Assembly (NCBI GenBank): GCA_009731375.1
Contig: BJOX01000115.1
Location: 858,459-880,394 of the forward strand
Origin: Paulinella micropora
Lineage: Eukaryota; Cercozoa; Imbricatea; Euglyphida
Direction of reading: 5' to 3'
Length of the DNA stretch: 21,936 nucleotides
The notes under the pieces were generated by a model, which had not been told where the DNA came from, made no database searches, and saw nothing but the letters and a program-made list of their open reading frames with translations. Both the position numbers and the translations under genes were made by a program. Position 1 is the stretch's first letter. Each line of letters starts with the position of its first letter. Positions 8,076-15,682 of the stretch are shown here, one piece after another.

Positions 8076-8894
8076 ATGGAAAAATCAATAGCATTAAGGT
8101 GAAGCCAGTAAAACAAGAGGGTGATGGAAATAAAAAAGCCAAGGGTTATAAATTGTTCAATGAGCCGTATGCCAACATATTTCTACTCGCCCGTAAGAAG
8201 AGCGGTAAGACGACAGCACTCTTTGAAATACTGAAACGGACTACAGACAGAAAAACCCGTATTGTCATTATTGCTTCAACAATACACAAGGACTACATTT
8301 ATAAAGCAATGGTTAAGCACTTTAAGAACAGAGGCAACCCGATGGCTATATATACTTTTCTTAAGTCAGATGGTGTAAATGTCATTGATTATGAGTTAGA
8401 CAAACTTAACAGACATGACGAGCAACACGAAGGAGAAGTAAAACAGGACAAAGAAGAAATAGAGAAGCCCCAATTTCTTTATTTCGGAAAAGAAGAAAAA
8501 AAGAAACAGAGCGCCGCGGAGGCAAAAGAAAGGCTGAGTAAATATATCTCCAGAGGTAGTTTTTGTTTTGGATGATTTAGGTAGTGGATTAAGAGACAAG
8601 TCCGTAAGTGATTTGTTAAAAAAGAACAGACACTATAAATCAAAGGTGATTATGTCAAGCCAGTATTTGAACGACCTACGGCCAGAAGCCATTAAGCAGT
8701 TAGATTATTTATTAATCTTTCCGGGGCAATCTCAGGACAAAATGGAACTCGTGTATAAACACTTAGACTTATCTTTTGACTTTGATTACTTTCTTCAAAA
8801 GTATCACGAAGCAACAAAGGAGAGATTTAATTTTCTTTATGTTTCAAGTGTTGATGATGAGTTAAAAAAAAACTTCAACTATCGCTTGCGATAA
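8076..8894 (+). CDS. FtsK/HerA-type (A32-like) DNA packaging ATPase, with two frame disruptions
   Basis: Pumps the genome into the capsid. Walker A is LLARKKSGKTTALFEIL, Walker B is VVFVLDDLG, and the later SSQYLNDLRPEAIKQLDYLLIF matches the Gln/Arg motif of the family. The ATG at 8076 follows the 5' hairpin, but its frame joins the main frame only if the A run at 8080-8084 is one base off. The main frame runs to about 8545, then Walker B is in the next frame; the switch is at about 8541-8552, in TATATC rather than a long run. Both breaks could be read errors or real decay. Total about 270 residues, normal for the family. A Lys/Glu-rich insert (about 8410-8530) precedes Walker B. The gene sits between the small structural gene and the basic core-like gene, each boundary marked by hairpins. 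Confidence 0.88.
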
Positions 8895-8895
8895 T

Positions 8896-9014
8896 GATAT
8901 TTATCAACTACACTCTCATTCGTTTCACTCATTCTCGTTTGTTGATAAACATCGAAAAACGATGTTTTAGAATAAGTGAGAGTGCGACAGCACGAAACGC
9001 AATTCTAAAATATC
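8896..9014 (+). promoter_or_regulatory. Paired hairpin module between the ATPase and basic protein genes
   Basis: 3' element 8896-8954: GATATTTATCAAC ... GTTGATAAACATCG with a long arm rich in CTCATTCGTTTCACTCATTC. 5' element 8960-9014: CGATGTTTTAGAAT ... ATTCTAAAATATC. Only five A bases separate the two CGATG-type ends. The next ATG is 50 bases downstream, after an AT-rich stretch. Confidence 0.8.
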
Positions 9015-9065
9015 AATAATTATTTTTTTATTTTTGCTGAAAGATTTTTTAAATCTTTCTAATAT

Positions 9066-9377
9066 ATGCCAGTATCACCAGTGATAATTTCGCAACCATC
9101 AGGATATAACATCGGATACAATCCATCAATGCCACAGAAGGGAGGAAAAAAGAAAACTAAGAAGAAGGGATGTGGGCAAAAGGGAGGAAAGATTAACTGG
9201 GTAAAGGTCGGAAAAACTGCAATGGCCGTTGATAAATTTCTTCGCGGTAATAAGTTAATCTCAAGGACTGCGGGAGCATTAAGTAGCGTCGGGGTGCCTT
9301 ACGCTGGTAGTGTTGGTGCTGTAGCATCAAGACTGGGGTATGGTAAGCAACGAGGAGGTGCTGTAAAGTTTCATTAA
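9066..9377 (+). CDS. Small basic Gly-rich protein, probable DNA-condensing core or minor virion protein
   Basis: 103 residues. An unstructured N-terminus is followed by a dense Lys/Gly cluster (KGGKKKTKKKGCGQKGGK). A middle helix-like segment comes next, then an Ala/Gly/Val-rich stretch (PYAGSVGAVASRLGYGKQRGG). The mix of a Lys cluster and a Gly-rich hydrophobic tail recalls adenovirus mu/VI-like or virophage small basic virion proteins, but I cannot show homology. Position between ATPase and protease genes in the virion block supports packaging with the genome. Hairpin modules lie on both sides. Confidence 0.7.
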   Translation: MPVSPVIISQPSGYNIGYNPSMPQKGGKKKTKKKGCGQKGGKINWVKVGKTAMAVDKFLRGNKLISRTAGALSSVGVPYAGSVGAVASRLGYGKQRGGAVKFH

Positions 9378-9391
9378 ATGATGATATTTTT

Positions 9392-9514
9392 GATATTTTG
9401 TTCTGACTGCCGTCATCACAAAACATCGATGACCATTATTTTTTCCTAAAATAAAAAAACGATGGTTTAGAATAAGTGAGAGTGCGATAGCACGAAACGC
9501 AATTCTAAACTATC
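9392..9514 (+). promoter_or_regulatory. Paired hairpin module after the basic protein gene
   Basis: 3' element 9392-9428: GATATTTTGT ... ACAAAACATCG with inner stem TGAC/GTCA. 5' element 9460-9514: CGATGGTTTAGAAT ... ATTCTAAACTATC. Compared with the other 5' elements, one stem pair is changed on both sides (T to G and A to C), which keeps the pairing. The ATG of the next gene is at 9521. Confidence 0.8.
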
Positions 9515-9520
9515 TATAGA

Positions 9521-9641
9521 ATGGTAGTCAAGAAAACAAGGAAACCTAAGGTAAGACCCCCGCGGGTTTATAGGAATAAGAGCGGGAGACCATATATTAT
9601 CCAGAAGGGTAAAAAATATTATCTTAATTTTGGTAAGAAAA
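9521..9641 (+). CDS. N-terminus of a basic protein, cut by an assembly gap
   Basis: Forty codons before the gap. The sequence is very basic (MVVKKTRKPKVRPPRVY), followed by RNKSGRPYIIQKGKKYYLNFGKK, a short segment that looks like a compact basic motif. The ATG lies six bases after the 5' hairpin element. The gap after it is 738 N, and on its far side a frame is already open into the protease gene. This could be the N-terminus of one long protein ending in the protease domain, or a separate gene. No hairpin module is visible before the protease, which slightly favours one gene. Confidence 0.6.
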
Positions 9642-10379
9642 NNNNNNNNNNNNNNNNNNNNNNNNNNNNNNNNNNNNNNNNNNNNNNNNNNNNNNNNNNN
9701 NNNNNNNNNNNNNNNNNNNNNNNNNNNNNNNNNNNNNNNNNNNNNNNNNNNNNNNNNNNNNNNNNNNNNNNNNNNNNNNNNNNNNNNNNNNNNNNNNNNN
9801 NNNNNNNNNNNNNNNNNNNNNNNNNNNNNNNNNNNNNNNNNNNNNNNNNNNNNNNNNNNNNNNNNNNNNNNNNNNNNNNNNNNNNNNNNNNNNNNNNNNN
9901 NNNNNNNNNNNNNNNNNNNNNNNNNNNNNNNNNNNNNNNNNNNNNNNNNNNNNNNNNNNNNNNNNNNNNNNNNNNNNNNNNNNNNNNNNNNNNNNNNNNN
10001 NNNNNNNNNNNNNNNNNNNNNNNNNNNNNNNNNNNNNNNNNNNNNNNNNNNNNNNNNNNNNNNNNNNNNNNNNNNNNNNNNNNNNNNNNNNNNNNNNNNN
10101 NNNNNNNNNNNNNNNNNNNNNNNNNNNNNNNNNNNNNNNNNNNNNNNNNNNNNNNNNNNNNNNNNNNNNNNNNNNNNNNNNNNNNNNNNNNNNNNNNNNN
10201 NNNNNNNNNNNNNNNNNNNNNNNNNNNNNNNNNNNNNNNNNNNNNNNNNNNNNNNNNNNNNNNNNNNNNNNNNNNNNNNNNNNNNNNNNNNNNNNNNNNN
10301 NNNNNNNNNNNNNNNNNNNNNNNNNNNNNNNNNNNNNNNNNNNNNNNNNNNNNNNNNNNNNNNNNNNNNNNNNNNNNNN
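9642..10379. other. Assembly gap (738 N)
   Basis: Unknown sequence between the basic N-terminal fragment and the protease frame. It may hide a stop, a hairpin module and a start. Length should not be trusted. Confidence 0.95.
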
Positions 10380-10380
10380 T

Positions 10381-11640
10381 AAAGACTTACAAAAAGCCAG
10401 TCAAGATATTCAGATGGCTATAGCCACAGCGACATCTTTAGAGGAACAGAAAAAGTTAGCAGAAGAATATAAAGAAAAACTTGAAAAGGAAGAAAAGAAG
10501 GCAGAAGAAAAGGGTAAGCATTTTGAACATTTACAAATTAATCAATTTTTAATATCAGCATTTTCAAAAACTTATCACCCAAACATTACTATAAAAGAGT
10601 TAGCACAGGCTTTAAAAAAGAGACTAGATAATGATGGACATAAAAAATTAAATTACAAAGACACTTCAAAGTGGATTATTGACATGATTAAAAGGTTTAA
10701 TATTGATGTTGGAAATGAAAAGGAAAACGTAAAAAGAAAAGTGGCGGATTATGCTAGATATGAAGAGTACATGGGTATTAATGAGCAAAAAGGTAGTGGA
10801 ACGAAGACATTAGAAGAATTAATTGATAAGGTATTTTCAATAGCGAAAATAAAAAAATACTTAGCCCGCAAAGATTGGAAACACACAATGAACAAACATG
10901 ATTTTGTAAATACTCTAACTAACAAAATGACTTCCGATCCCAATTTAGATAAACGAGTTTCAACAGATTTGAATATTGACGAGGGAATGCCTCAACAATT
11001 ACCATTAGAGACACAACCACAGCAACCAGAGCCAGAGACAATATCCCCGAGAACAAGTTCTGCGGAGCAGAACATCGTGGCAAAGCCACTCATCGCAGAG
11101 ACGCCACAACCACAGCAACCAGAGCCAGAGCAGCAAGAGGGAGAGGGTCGCGGTCTAATGACTAATGAAATAGACGACATAATGAAAAAATATGGATGGT
11201 ATCTTGGAGCAATAGCCTGTGATGAAATCTATAAGTTGAAGCCCGGAAGCAGAAAACGATACGGATTTATTATGAATTTGGACAACCACAATCAATCAGG
11301 GTCTCATTGGATCGCCGTATGGATAAGTCTAGATAAAGACAGGAGTGTTGAAGTCTATGACCCATTAGCACTTTACCAACCAACGGAAGACTTTCAACAA
11401 CAAATGAAACAACTAATTGACCGAAGCCACCCAGATAGTTATTTATTAATGAAGGTTAATCAAGTAAAGCAACAATCAGACACATCGGATACCTGCGGAT
11501 GGCATAGTATGAGGTTTCTTTTAGAGCGAGCAAAAGGCAACCGATTTAAGTTTGCTAGTGGCTATACAGACTTAAAAGAAGAAGAAGCGGAGAAATTAAA
11601 AGCACAGAATGGATATGGTAATTTTGATACATACATTTGA
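10381..11640 (+). CDS. Adenain/Ulp1-like cysteine protease with long N-terminal extension, 5' end in gap
   Basis: Maturation protease of the virion. The frame is open from the gap edge (KDLQKASQDIQ before the first ATG at 10414), so the true start is probably upstream. First comes a Glu/Lys coiled coil (10440-10515), then two helical domains (about 10520-10960), then a Gln/Pro/Glu linker with a 26-base direct repeat, then the C48/C5-type protease: His in GSHWIAVWI, Asp in VEVYDPLA, Gln in QVKQQSDTS, and the nucleophile in DTCGWHSMRFL. That order (His-Asp-Gln-Cys) is the family signature. C-terminus EEEAEKLKAQNGYGNFDTYI is intact and ends with TGA. In Polintons the protease is expected to cleave capsid or core proteins; the linker may itself be a processing site (inference). 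Confidence 0.88.
   Translation, partial: KDLQKASQDIQMAIATATSLEEQKKLAEEYKEKLEKEEKKAEEKGKHFEHLQINQFLISAFSKTYHPNITIKELAQALKKRLDNDGHKKLNYKDTSKWIIDMIKRFNIDVGNEKENVKRKVADYARYEEYMGINEQKGSGTKTLEELIDKVFSIAKIKKYLARKDWKHTMNKHDFVNTLTNKMTSDPNLDKRVSTDLNIDEGMPQQLPLETQPQQPEPETISPRTSSAEQNIVAKPLIAETPQPQQPEPEQQEGEGRGLMTNEIDDIMKKYGWYLGAIACDEIYKLKPGSRKRYGFIMNLDNHNQSGSHWIAVWISLDKDRSVEVYDPLALYQPTEDFQQQMKQLIDRSHPDSYLLMKVNQVKQQSDTSDTCGWHSMRFLLERAKGNRFKFASGYTDLKEEEAEKLKAQNGYGNFDTYI
11012..11130 (+). repeat. 26-base direct repeats flanking the protease linker
   Basis: The 26-base segment encoding TQPQQPEPE occurs identically at 11012-11037 and 11105-11130. Its identical DNA suggests recent duplication or slippage. It bounds a linker of about 22 residues rich in Ser/Thr/Pro. 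Confidence 0.8.
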
Positions 11641-11642
11641 AA

Positions 11643-11786
11643 GATAGTTATCAACTACACTCTCATTCGTTTCACTCATTCTCGTTTGTTGATAACCATC
11701 GAAAACCGATTAATTTTTTTGAAAAAGAAAAAAACGATATTTAGAATAAGCGAGAGTGCGGAGCACGAAGCGCAATTCTAAATATC
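11643..11786 (+). promoter_or_regulatory. Paired hairpin module between protease and minor capsid genes
   Basis: 3' element 11643-11701: GATAGTTATCAAC ... GTTGATAACCATCG, the same arm as at 8896 but with one stem pair changed on both sides (T to G, A to C). 5' element 11735-11786: CGATATTTAGAAT ... ATTCTAAATATC, a perfect stem, ending directly at the ATG of the minor capsid gene. Inner core GCGAGAGTGC-GGA-GCACGAAGCGC is the most regular copy. Confidence 0.82.
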
Positions 11787-12599
11787 ATGGAGTACAAGGG
11801 AGGAAGAAGTTCTGGCATCTATTACATAAATAGGAAAAACCGAATAACGGGTTCAGACAGCGACTTTACACACGAGATAAACTTAAAATCACTAGACAAT
11901 CCAACTCACTGCAAAATTCTTCATATCTATGTTCCAAAGTCGTATTACTCTGTGGCTTCCCCATATAATACTTTTACACTTAGCGAAGACGGGTATGAGG
12001 CTTTAATTACAATACCTGAGGGCAACTACACAATGAACAACTTAAAAAATAAGTTGTCGGAGGTACTGACGGCAGAAAGTCCGAATGACTATACATATGT
12101 CGTCTCAAGCAACAATACCAACATAGAACCAGAAGATGGTAAATTAACATTCAGTGTTTCAAATAACGGAGGCATTCAACCGCGGTTTATATTTGATGGT
12201 GATACCCGTATTCACGAGGTTATGGGTTTTGATAGAAACTCAACATATTTCTTTGCTAATGATTTTATTAAATCGCCAAATGTAATTATTCTAACTGGTG
12301 AAAAGACTTTGTACCTTCAATCAGACTTAGTTGGTGAAGGAGATAATCACGTGCTACAAGAAATATACACGGCCAACGAAATTCCTTTTGGTGCCGTTAT
12401 ATACGACGGAAGTGGGTCTGAGTATGGTAAGAAATTATCCTCCAGTTCAAATAATGTATATAGGTTTTATCTTACAGACGAAAACGATCAGGCTATAAAT
12501 CTTAATGGTTTGGGTATTGTTAGAACATTATTAATTTACAGAGAAACTAATTATTTTAATTTATTTACATCATTTTTTAATTTGTTAAAGGTGAGGTAG
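11787..12599 (+). CDS. Minor capsid protein (penton, single jelly roll)
   Basis: 270 residues, the usual size for Polinton/virophage penton proteins. The N-terminus IYYINRKNRITGSDSDFTHEI and the following KILHIYVPKSYYSV and ITIPEGNYTMNNLKNKLSEVL are typical: an extended first strand with a basic NRxxRxxG, then a strand, then the PEGNYT motif and an amphipathic helix. The rest is beta-rich (TLYLQSDL, GAVIYDGSGSEYG, VYRFYLTDENDQAINLNG). It directly precedes the major capsid gene, as in most Polinton-like genomes. ATG 11787 abuts the 5' hairpin, which fixes the start. The end is TAG without a 3' hairpin before the major capsid promoter. Confidence 0.85.
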   Translation: MEYKGGRSSGIYYINRKNRITGSDSDFTHEINLKSLDNPTHCKILHIYVPKSYYSVASPYNTFTLSEDGYEALITIPEGNYTMNNLKNKLSEVLTAESPNDYTYVVSSNNTNIEPEDGKLTFSVSNNGGIQPRFIFDGDTRIHEVMGFDRNSTYFFANDFIKSPNVIILTGEKTLYLQSDLVGEGDNHVLQEIYTANEIPFGAVIYDGSGSEYGKKLSSSSNNVYRFYLTDENDQAINLNGLGIVRTLLIYRETNYFNLFTSFFNLLKVR

Positions 12600-12635
12600 G
12601 GTAATTTAATTAATTTCAGAAATATTTATTTTTTT

Positions 12636-12694
12636 CTATAAACATATTCTTGTGAATTAGTTAATAATCTCAAGCGCCAAAACCTAAAAACAAA
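12636..12694 (+). promoter_or_regulatory. Major capsid leader, first copy
   Basis: CTATAAACATATTC then TTGTGAATTAGTTAATAATC precedes an ATG at 12695. It matches the second copy at 12750 almost exactly up to TCTCAA, then diverges (GCGCCAAAACC versus CTTCAAAAAA). TATAAA-like box about 55 bases before the ATG. Conservation between two diverged copies supports a functional late promoter/leader. Confidence 0.6.
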
Positions 12695-12739
12695 ATGCCA
12701 ACTCAACACGGAGGCGAATTGGATTTCAGCAAGACTGAC
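12695..12739 (+). pseudogene. Duplicate 5' fragment of the major capsid gene, truncated by a gap
   Basis: Fifteen codons encoding MPTQHGGELDFSKTD, identical in protein to the start of the intact gene at 12805, but with six silent differences (GGA/GGC, GGC/GGA, TTG/TTA, GAT/GAC, AGC/AGT, GAC/GAT). It runs directly into a 10-N gap. The best reading is the contig end of a second, diverged virus copy that was scaffolded in tandem; a real partial duplication is less likely. Confidence 0.75.
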
Positions 12740-12749
12740 NNNNNNNNNN
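12740..12749. other. 10-N scaffold gap
   Basis: Joins two versions of the same leader plus start-codon region, so it is likely an unmerged overlap. Confidence 0.85.
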
Positions 12750-12804
12750 CTATAAATATATTCTTGTGAATTAGTTAATAATCTCAACTTCAAAAAAAAA
12801 CAAA
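12750..12804 (+). promoter_or_regulatory. Major capsid leader, second copy
   Basis: CTATAAATATATTC then TTGTGAATTAGTTAATAATC and an A-rich run directly before ATG 12805. The TATAAA-like box is retained. No hairpin element precedes this gene, unlike the minor capsid gene. Confidence 0.6.
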
Positions 12805-14274
12805 ATGCCAACTCAACACGGCGGAGAATTAGACTTCAGTAAGACTGATTATATCAGTGCTTCGTATCGTTTGAATAAACTTGCTCCACGTGAGGGTTCT
12901 GGAACCTTTGAAGTCACCACTGCTGGCGGACAAGAACGAAGTTTTGACCTTATTAGTCGCCCGTTCAATCTCGCTCGGTCTTATTTGAGTTTTACTTATA
13001 CTCTGAGAACAGGTGGTGCTAACATTTATAGTAGAATTTTTATGGACTGCCTTTCATCCATTAGACAAATTCAACTTCAAACTAGAAGCGGTGTTTATTT
13101 GTGCGACCTTAATAACCTCGGGACGGTTACTAAAATGCTTTGGAAGCCCGAGACATCTTTGGAGGATTTCTTAGACCTTCCTAATCACGATATCGCTACT
13201 GGATACGGCTGTATGCTTCAAAAGTGTAATGCGAATGGATTGATTAATGTTAGTGCTGTTGAAGCCACCAGAACCAACTTTCGTGCTATGACTGATGCTG
13301 GTAACAATGTCGCCGACCGAACTCTTGCTATGTTTGCTGAACCGTCCATCAGCGCTCGCCGTCATAATGATACAGCAATAAGTGATGGGAGTGGCACACT
13401 TTCGCCTGTAAGTGTTAATTACAACGAAGCAAAGTATTTGGCTGGTGTTAATGGTGCCGCTGCTATCAATGTTAAAATTCATTTGAGTATGCTTATTGAC
13501 ACCATTTTCGCACTTGATAAAACCATTATGTTTCCAGAGATTTTGACGATGCGGATTGTGTGGAATGCGACTGACAGATCTAGTTATACAGTGACTAATG
13601 GCGCAGCGACTGCTATTAATACTGCGAATGTCGGCTCCGCGGCGACGGCTGTCAGTGCTGATGTTACTAATCTTGCTTTGTTTCTGGCTGTTGAAACTAA
13701 TCCTGATGTCATTCAATCCATTCAGGCGAAGATTGCTAGCCCTGAGGGTATGAGTTTTAACATTGACTATCCTTATGTGTATAAAAACACTATCGCAGCA
13801 AGCACAACACAAAACATTATTATGAGATTTGACCGCGGACACGGTCGCAGATTGAAGAAGATTTATCACTCTGTTTTCGATAATTCTGAAACAAAGAATA
13901 CGGCTTATGACCACGATAACAGAGCACAGGCTAAGGTTGTAAGTTTTTACACCACACTTGACGGAGCACGACAGCAGGAGTTTAATATTGATACCTCCCT
14001 AGAAGAAGACTATATGTATTTGAAATCAAAGATTGAGGGTTCGGCTTTGTTGAATGCGGACATATACAAATATAACTGGTTTTGGTGTGATGCTTGGGAT
14101 AACACTCGTCCGCTGTGGAGCAAAGACCAGAATGAGATTAGCGGACTTGACCTGTCTATGGAGCGACGATGGGAATTCATTGCGACGACTGCGAATAATG
14201 CTCACAACCATTACACCGTGGCCATTACTCAGCGAGAGGTTCAAGTGAAGGCAAATGTTATTACAATTAGTTAA
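12805..14274 (+). CDS. Major capsid protein (double jelly roll)
   Basis: 489 residues. The N-terminus MPTQHGGELDFSKTDY leads to an early beta-rich region (GSGTFEVTTAGGQERSFDLI, then FNLARSYLSFTYTLRTGG) and the first jelly roll. A central Ala/Asn/Thr-rich part follows. The second half has MRFDRGHGRRLKKIYHSVF, QAKVVSFYTTLDGARQQEF, then DIYKYNWFWCDAWDN and a C-terminal strand (NHYTVAITQREVQVKANVI). Length, position after the penton gene and the phrase-level pattern (LDG....Q..N... followed by W.W.D) fit Polinton-like virus hexons. It forms the trimeric capsomers of the icosahedral shell. The gene uses TGG for Trp and ends with TAA. Base use is slightly less AT-rich than its neighbours, as is common for highly expressed capsid genes. 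Confidence 0.86.
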   Translation: MPTQHGGELDFSKTDYISASYRLNKLAPREGSGTFEVTTAGGQERSFDLISRPFNLARSYLSFTYTLRTGGANIYSRIFMDCLSSIRQIQLQTRSGVYLCDLNNLGTVTKMLWKPETSLEDFLDLPNHDIATGYGCMLQKCNANGLINVSAVEATRTNFRAMTDAGNNVADRTLAMFAEPSISARRHNDTAISDGSGTLSPVSVNYNEAKYLAGVNGAAAINVKIHLSMLIDTIFALDKTIMFPEILTMRIVWNATDRSSYTVTNGAATAINTANVGSAATAVSADVTNLALFLAVETNPDVIQSIQAKIASPEGMSFNIDYPYVYKNTIAASTTQNIIMRFDRGHGRRLKKIYHSVFDNSETKNTAYDHDNRAQAKVVSFYTTLDGARQQEFNIDTSLEEDYMYLKSKIEGSALLNADIYKYNWFWCDAWDNTRPLWSKDQNEISGLDLSMERRWEFIATTANNAHNHYTVAITQREVQVKANVITIS

Positions 14275-14331
14275 GTGGGTAATTATTAATTTTGATAGTT
14301 AATTTATTTTTTTTAATAATATAGACCAACA

Positions 14332-15570
14332 ATGTCCAACCAGAGAAATTTGGTAGCACAAAATCCCGACGGAGATTTCGTAAATGTAAAAGTCGGGCAT
14401 GATGGTTATCTTGAGACTAATGTTGAAAAAACAGCATTTGGTGAATTAGCAACATCACAATACACACCAATTATACAAGAAACATTTATGTATAATGTAA
14501 ATACCTCTAAGTGGAACACAAGCACTACTAGTGCTACATTAGAGCAAAAGAGTGCTATGGCATATCTAACAACACAGGCAGTTGGAGGTTCAAGATTATT
14601 CATTGAAACAAAAAAGAAAATTAAATATCGTGCTGGTATGGGTGTATGTGTCAGATTTACTGCTTTGTGGAATACAAATGAAGCAGGCGGATATTCATCT
14701 TATGTAGGTATTGGTGATTCCTTCTTGACGGATGGATTTTTCTTCTCAAGAGAAAGTGGTGTAATGAAAATATACCAATTTAACAACTCCGCAGTCATTA
14801 CTGAGGTTAAACAAAGTCTATGGAATGTAGATAAAGCAGATGGAACGGATTACTTACCAGCCATTGATTTCAGTAAGGGTAATGTATTTCAGATTAAATA
14901 TCAATACTTGGGTTTCGGGCAGATATCATTTTATATTGAAAATCCAAATACTGGACAATTTCAACTAGTCCATGCTATACGATATGCCAACAGCAAAACT
15001 GCTACATCTCTTAATAATACTACTTTACCATTCTTGGCTTCTTTGGCTGTTGGTGCTAATCCGCAAATCCAAAGCCTTAGAATTGCCAGTGTTGGATGCT
15101 TTATTGAAGGAACTGAAATCATAAGAGGTATTCCATTTATTTATGAAAGAACAGCAAATACAACGAATGTAGCAACTCATGCTTTTACTATGAGAAATAA
15201 TACTAATATTATTGGAAACACTATTGCTAATTATAGTATAGTGTATCCTAGACGGCTAAATATTCTAAATACTGACACTAAAAGTAGCGTAATAATTAAG
15301 GTAATAAAAAATGCTACACTTACAGGTGCCGTGTATGCTGAGAACAATACAAATACGAGTTTAGTTTCGTTTGATACTACTGCCACTATTAGTGGCGGGA
15401 ATGTGATTGCTGTTGTATTCGTGAATACAAGTGATGCTCAAAGTATAAATTTTGCTGATTATGATTTAGATGACATGTTGCCAAGCGAAAGGCTAACTAT
15501 AACAGCACAGGCTACTGCAAATCAGACTATAAGTATTCAGTATGCTTTTACTTGGATTGAAGACCCTTGA
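14332..15570 (+). CDS. Beta-rich putative virion surface protein
   Basis: 412 residues, no signal peptide or membrane segment. The N-terminus MSNQRNLVAQNPDGDFVNVKVG may be a capsid-binding arm. The first two thirds look like a lectin-like beta sandwich: an IETKKKIKYRAGMGVCVRFTAL strand pair, then GGYSSYVGIGDSFLTDGFFF and YQYLGFGQISFYIENPNTGQF, a pattern seen in several viral and phage structural proteins. The C-terminal third is Thr/Asn-rich beta (NATLTGAVYAENNTNT). It follows the major capsid gene by 57 bases and ends with TGA inside a 3' hairpin (TGATATTTGAGAG). A spike or capsid-decoration role is inferred from fold and position; the family is not certain. Confidence 0.7.
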   Translation: MSNQRNLVAQNPDGDFVNVKVGHDGYLETNVEKTAFGELATSQYTPIIQETFMYNVNTSKWNTSTTSATLEQKSAMAYLTTQAVGGSRLFIETKKKIKYRAGMGVCVRFTALWNTNEAGGYSSYVGIGDSFLTDGFFFSRESGVMKIYQFNNSAVITEVKQSLWNVDKADGTDYLPAIDFSKGNVFQIKYQYLGFGQISFYIENPNTGQFQLVHAIRYANSKTATSLNNTTLPFLASLAVGANPQIQSLRIASVGCFIEGTEIIRGIPFIYERTANTTNVATHAFTMRNNTNIIGNTIANYSIVYPRRLNILNTDTKSSVIIKVIKNATLTGAVYAENNTNTSLVSFDTTATISGGNVIAVVFVNTSDAQSINFADYDLDDMLPSERLTITAQATANQTISIQYAFTWIEDP

Positions 15571-15682
15571 TATTTGAGAGTTGCGCTTCGTGCTACGCAC
15601 TTTCGCTTACTCTCAAACATCGGAAAAAAATAAATTGAAGACGATGTTTGAAAACGACCCGCAGGGTTGTCTTTCAAACATC
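15569..15682. terminator. Back-to-back 3' hairpins between convergent genes
   Basis: 15569-15622 on the plus strand: GATATTTGAGAGTTGCGC ... CTCTCAAACATCG, starting inside the stop codon of the 14332 gene. 15642-15682 serves the minus-strand gene: GATGTTTGAAAG ... CTTTCAAACATC type stem of about 18 pairs with GACCC-GCA-GGGT centre, again overlapping that gene's TGA. Each of two convergent genes thus has its own 3' element, which is the best local evidence for a 3'-end function. Confidence 0.75.

Noticed and set aside
8560-8580. Programmed ribosomal frameshift at the T-rich stretch in the ATPase
   Set aside because: The frame change needed is upstream (about 8541-8552), there is no classic slippery heptamer, and frame breaks also occur in genes where programmed shifting is not expected.
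7951-11786. CRISPR array or miniature transposons as the explanation for the hairpins
   Set aside because: Spacing equals gene length rather than a regular spacer, the arms differ, and each copy sits exactly at a gene boundary. No target duplications are visible.
13171-13914. 247-codon minus-strand ORF inside the major capsid gene
   Set aside because: Shadow of the capsid frame; no motif, no start context, no conserved look.
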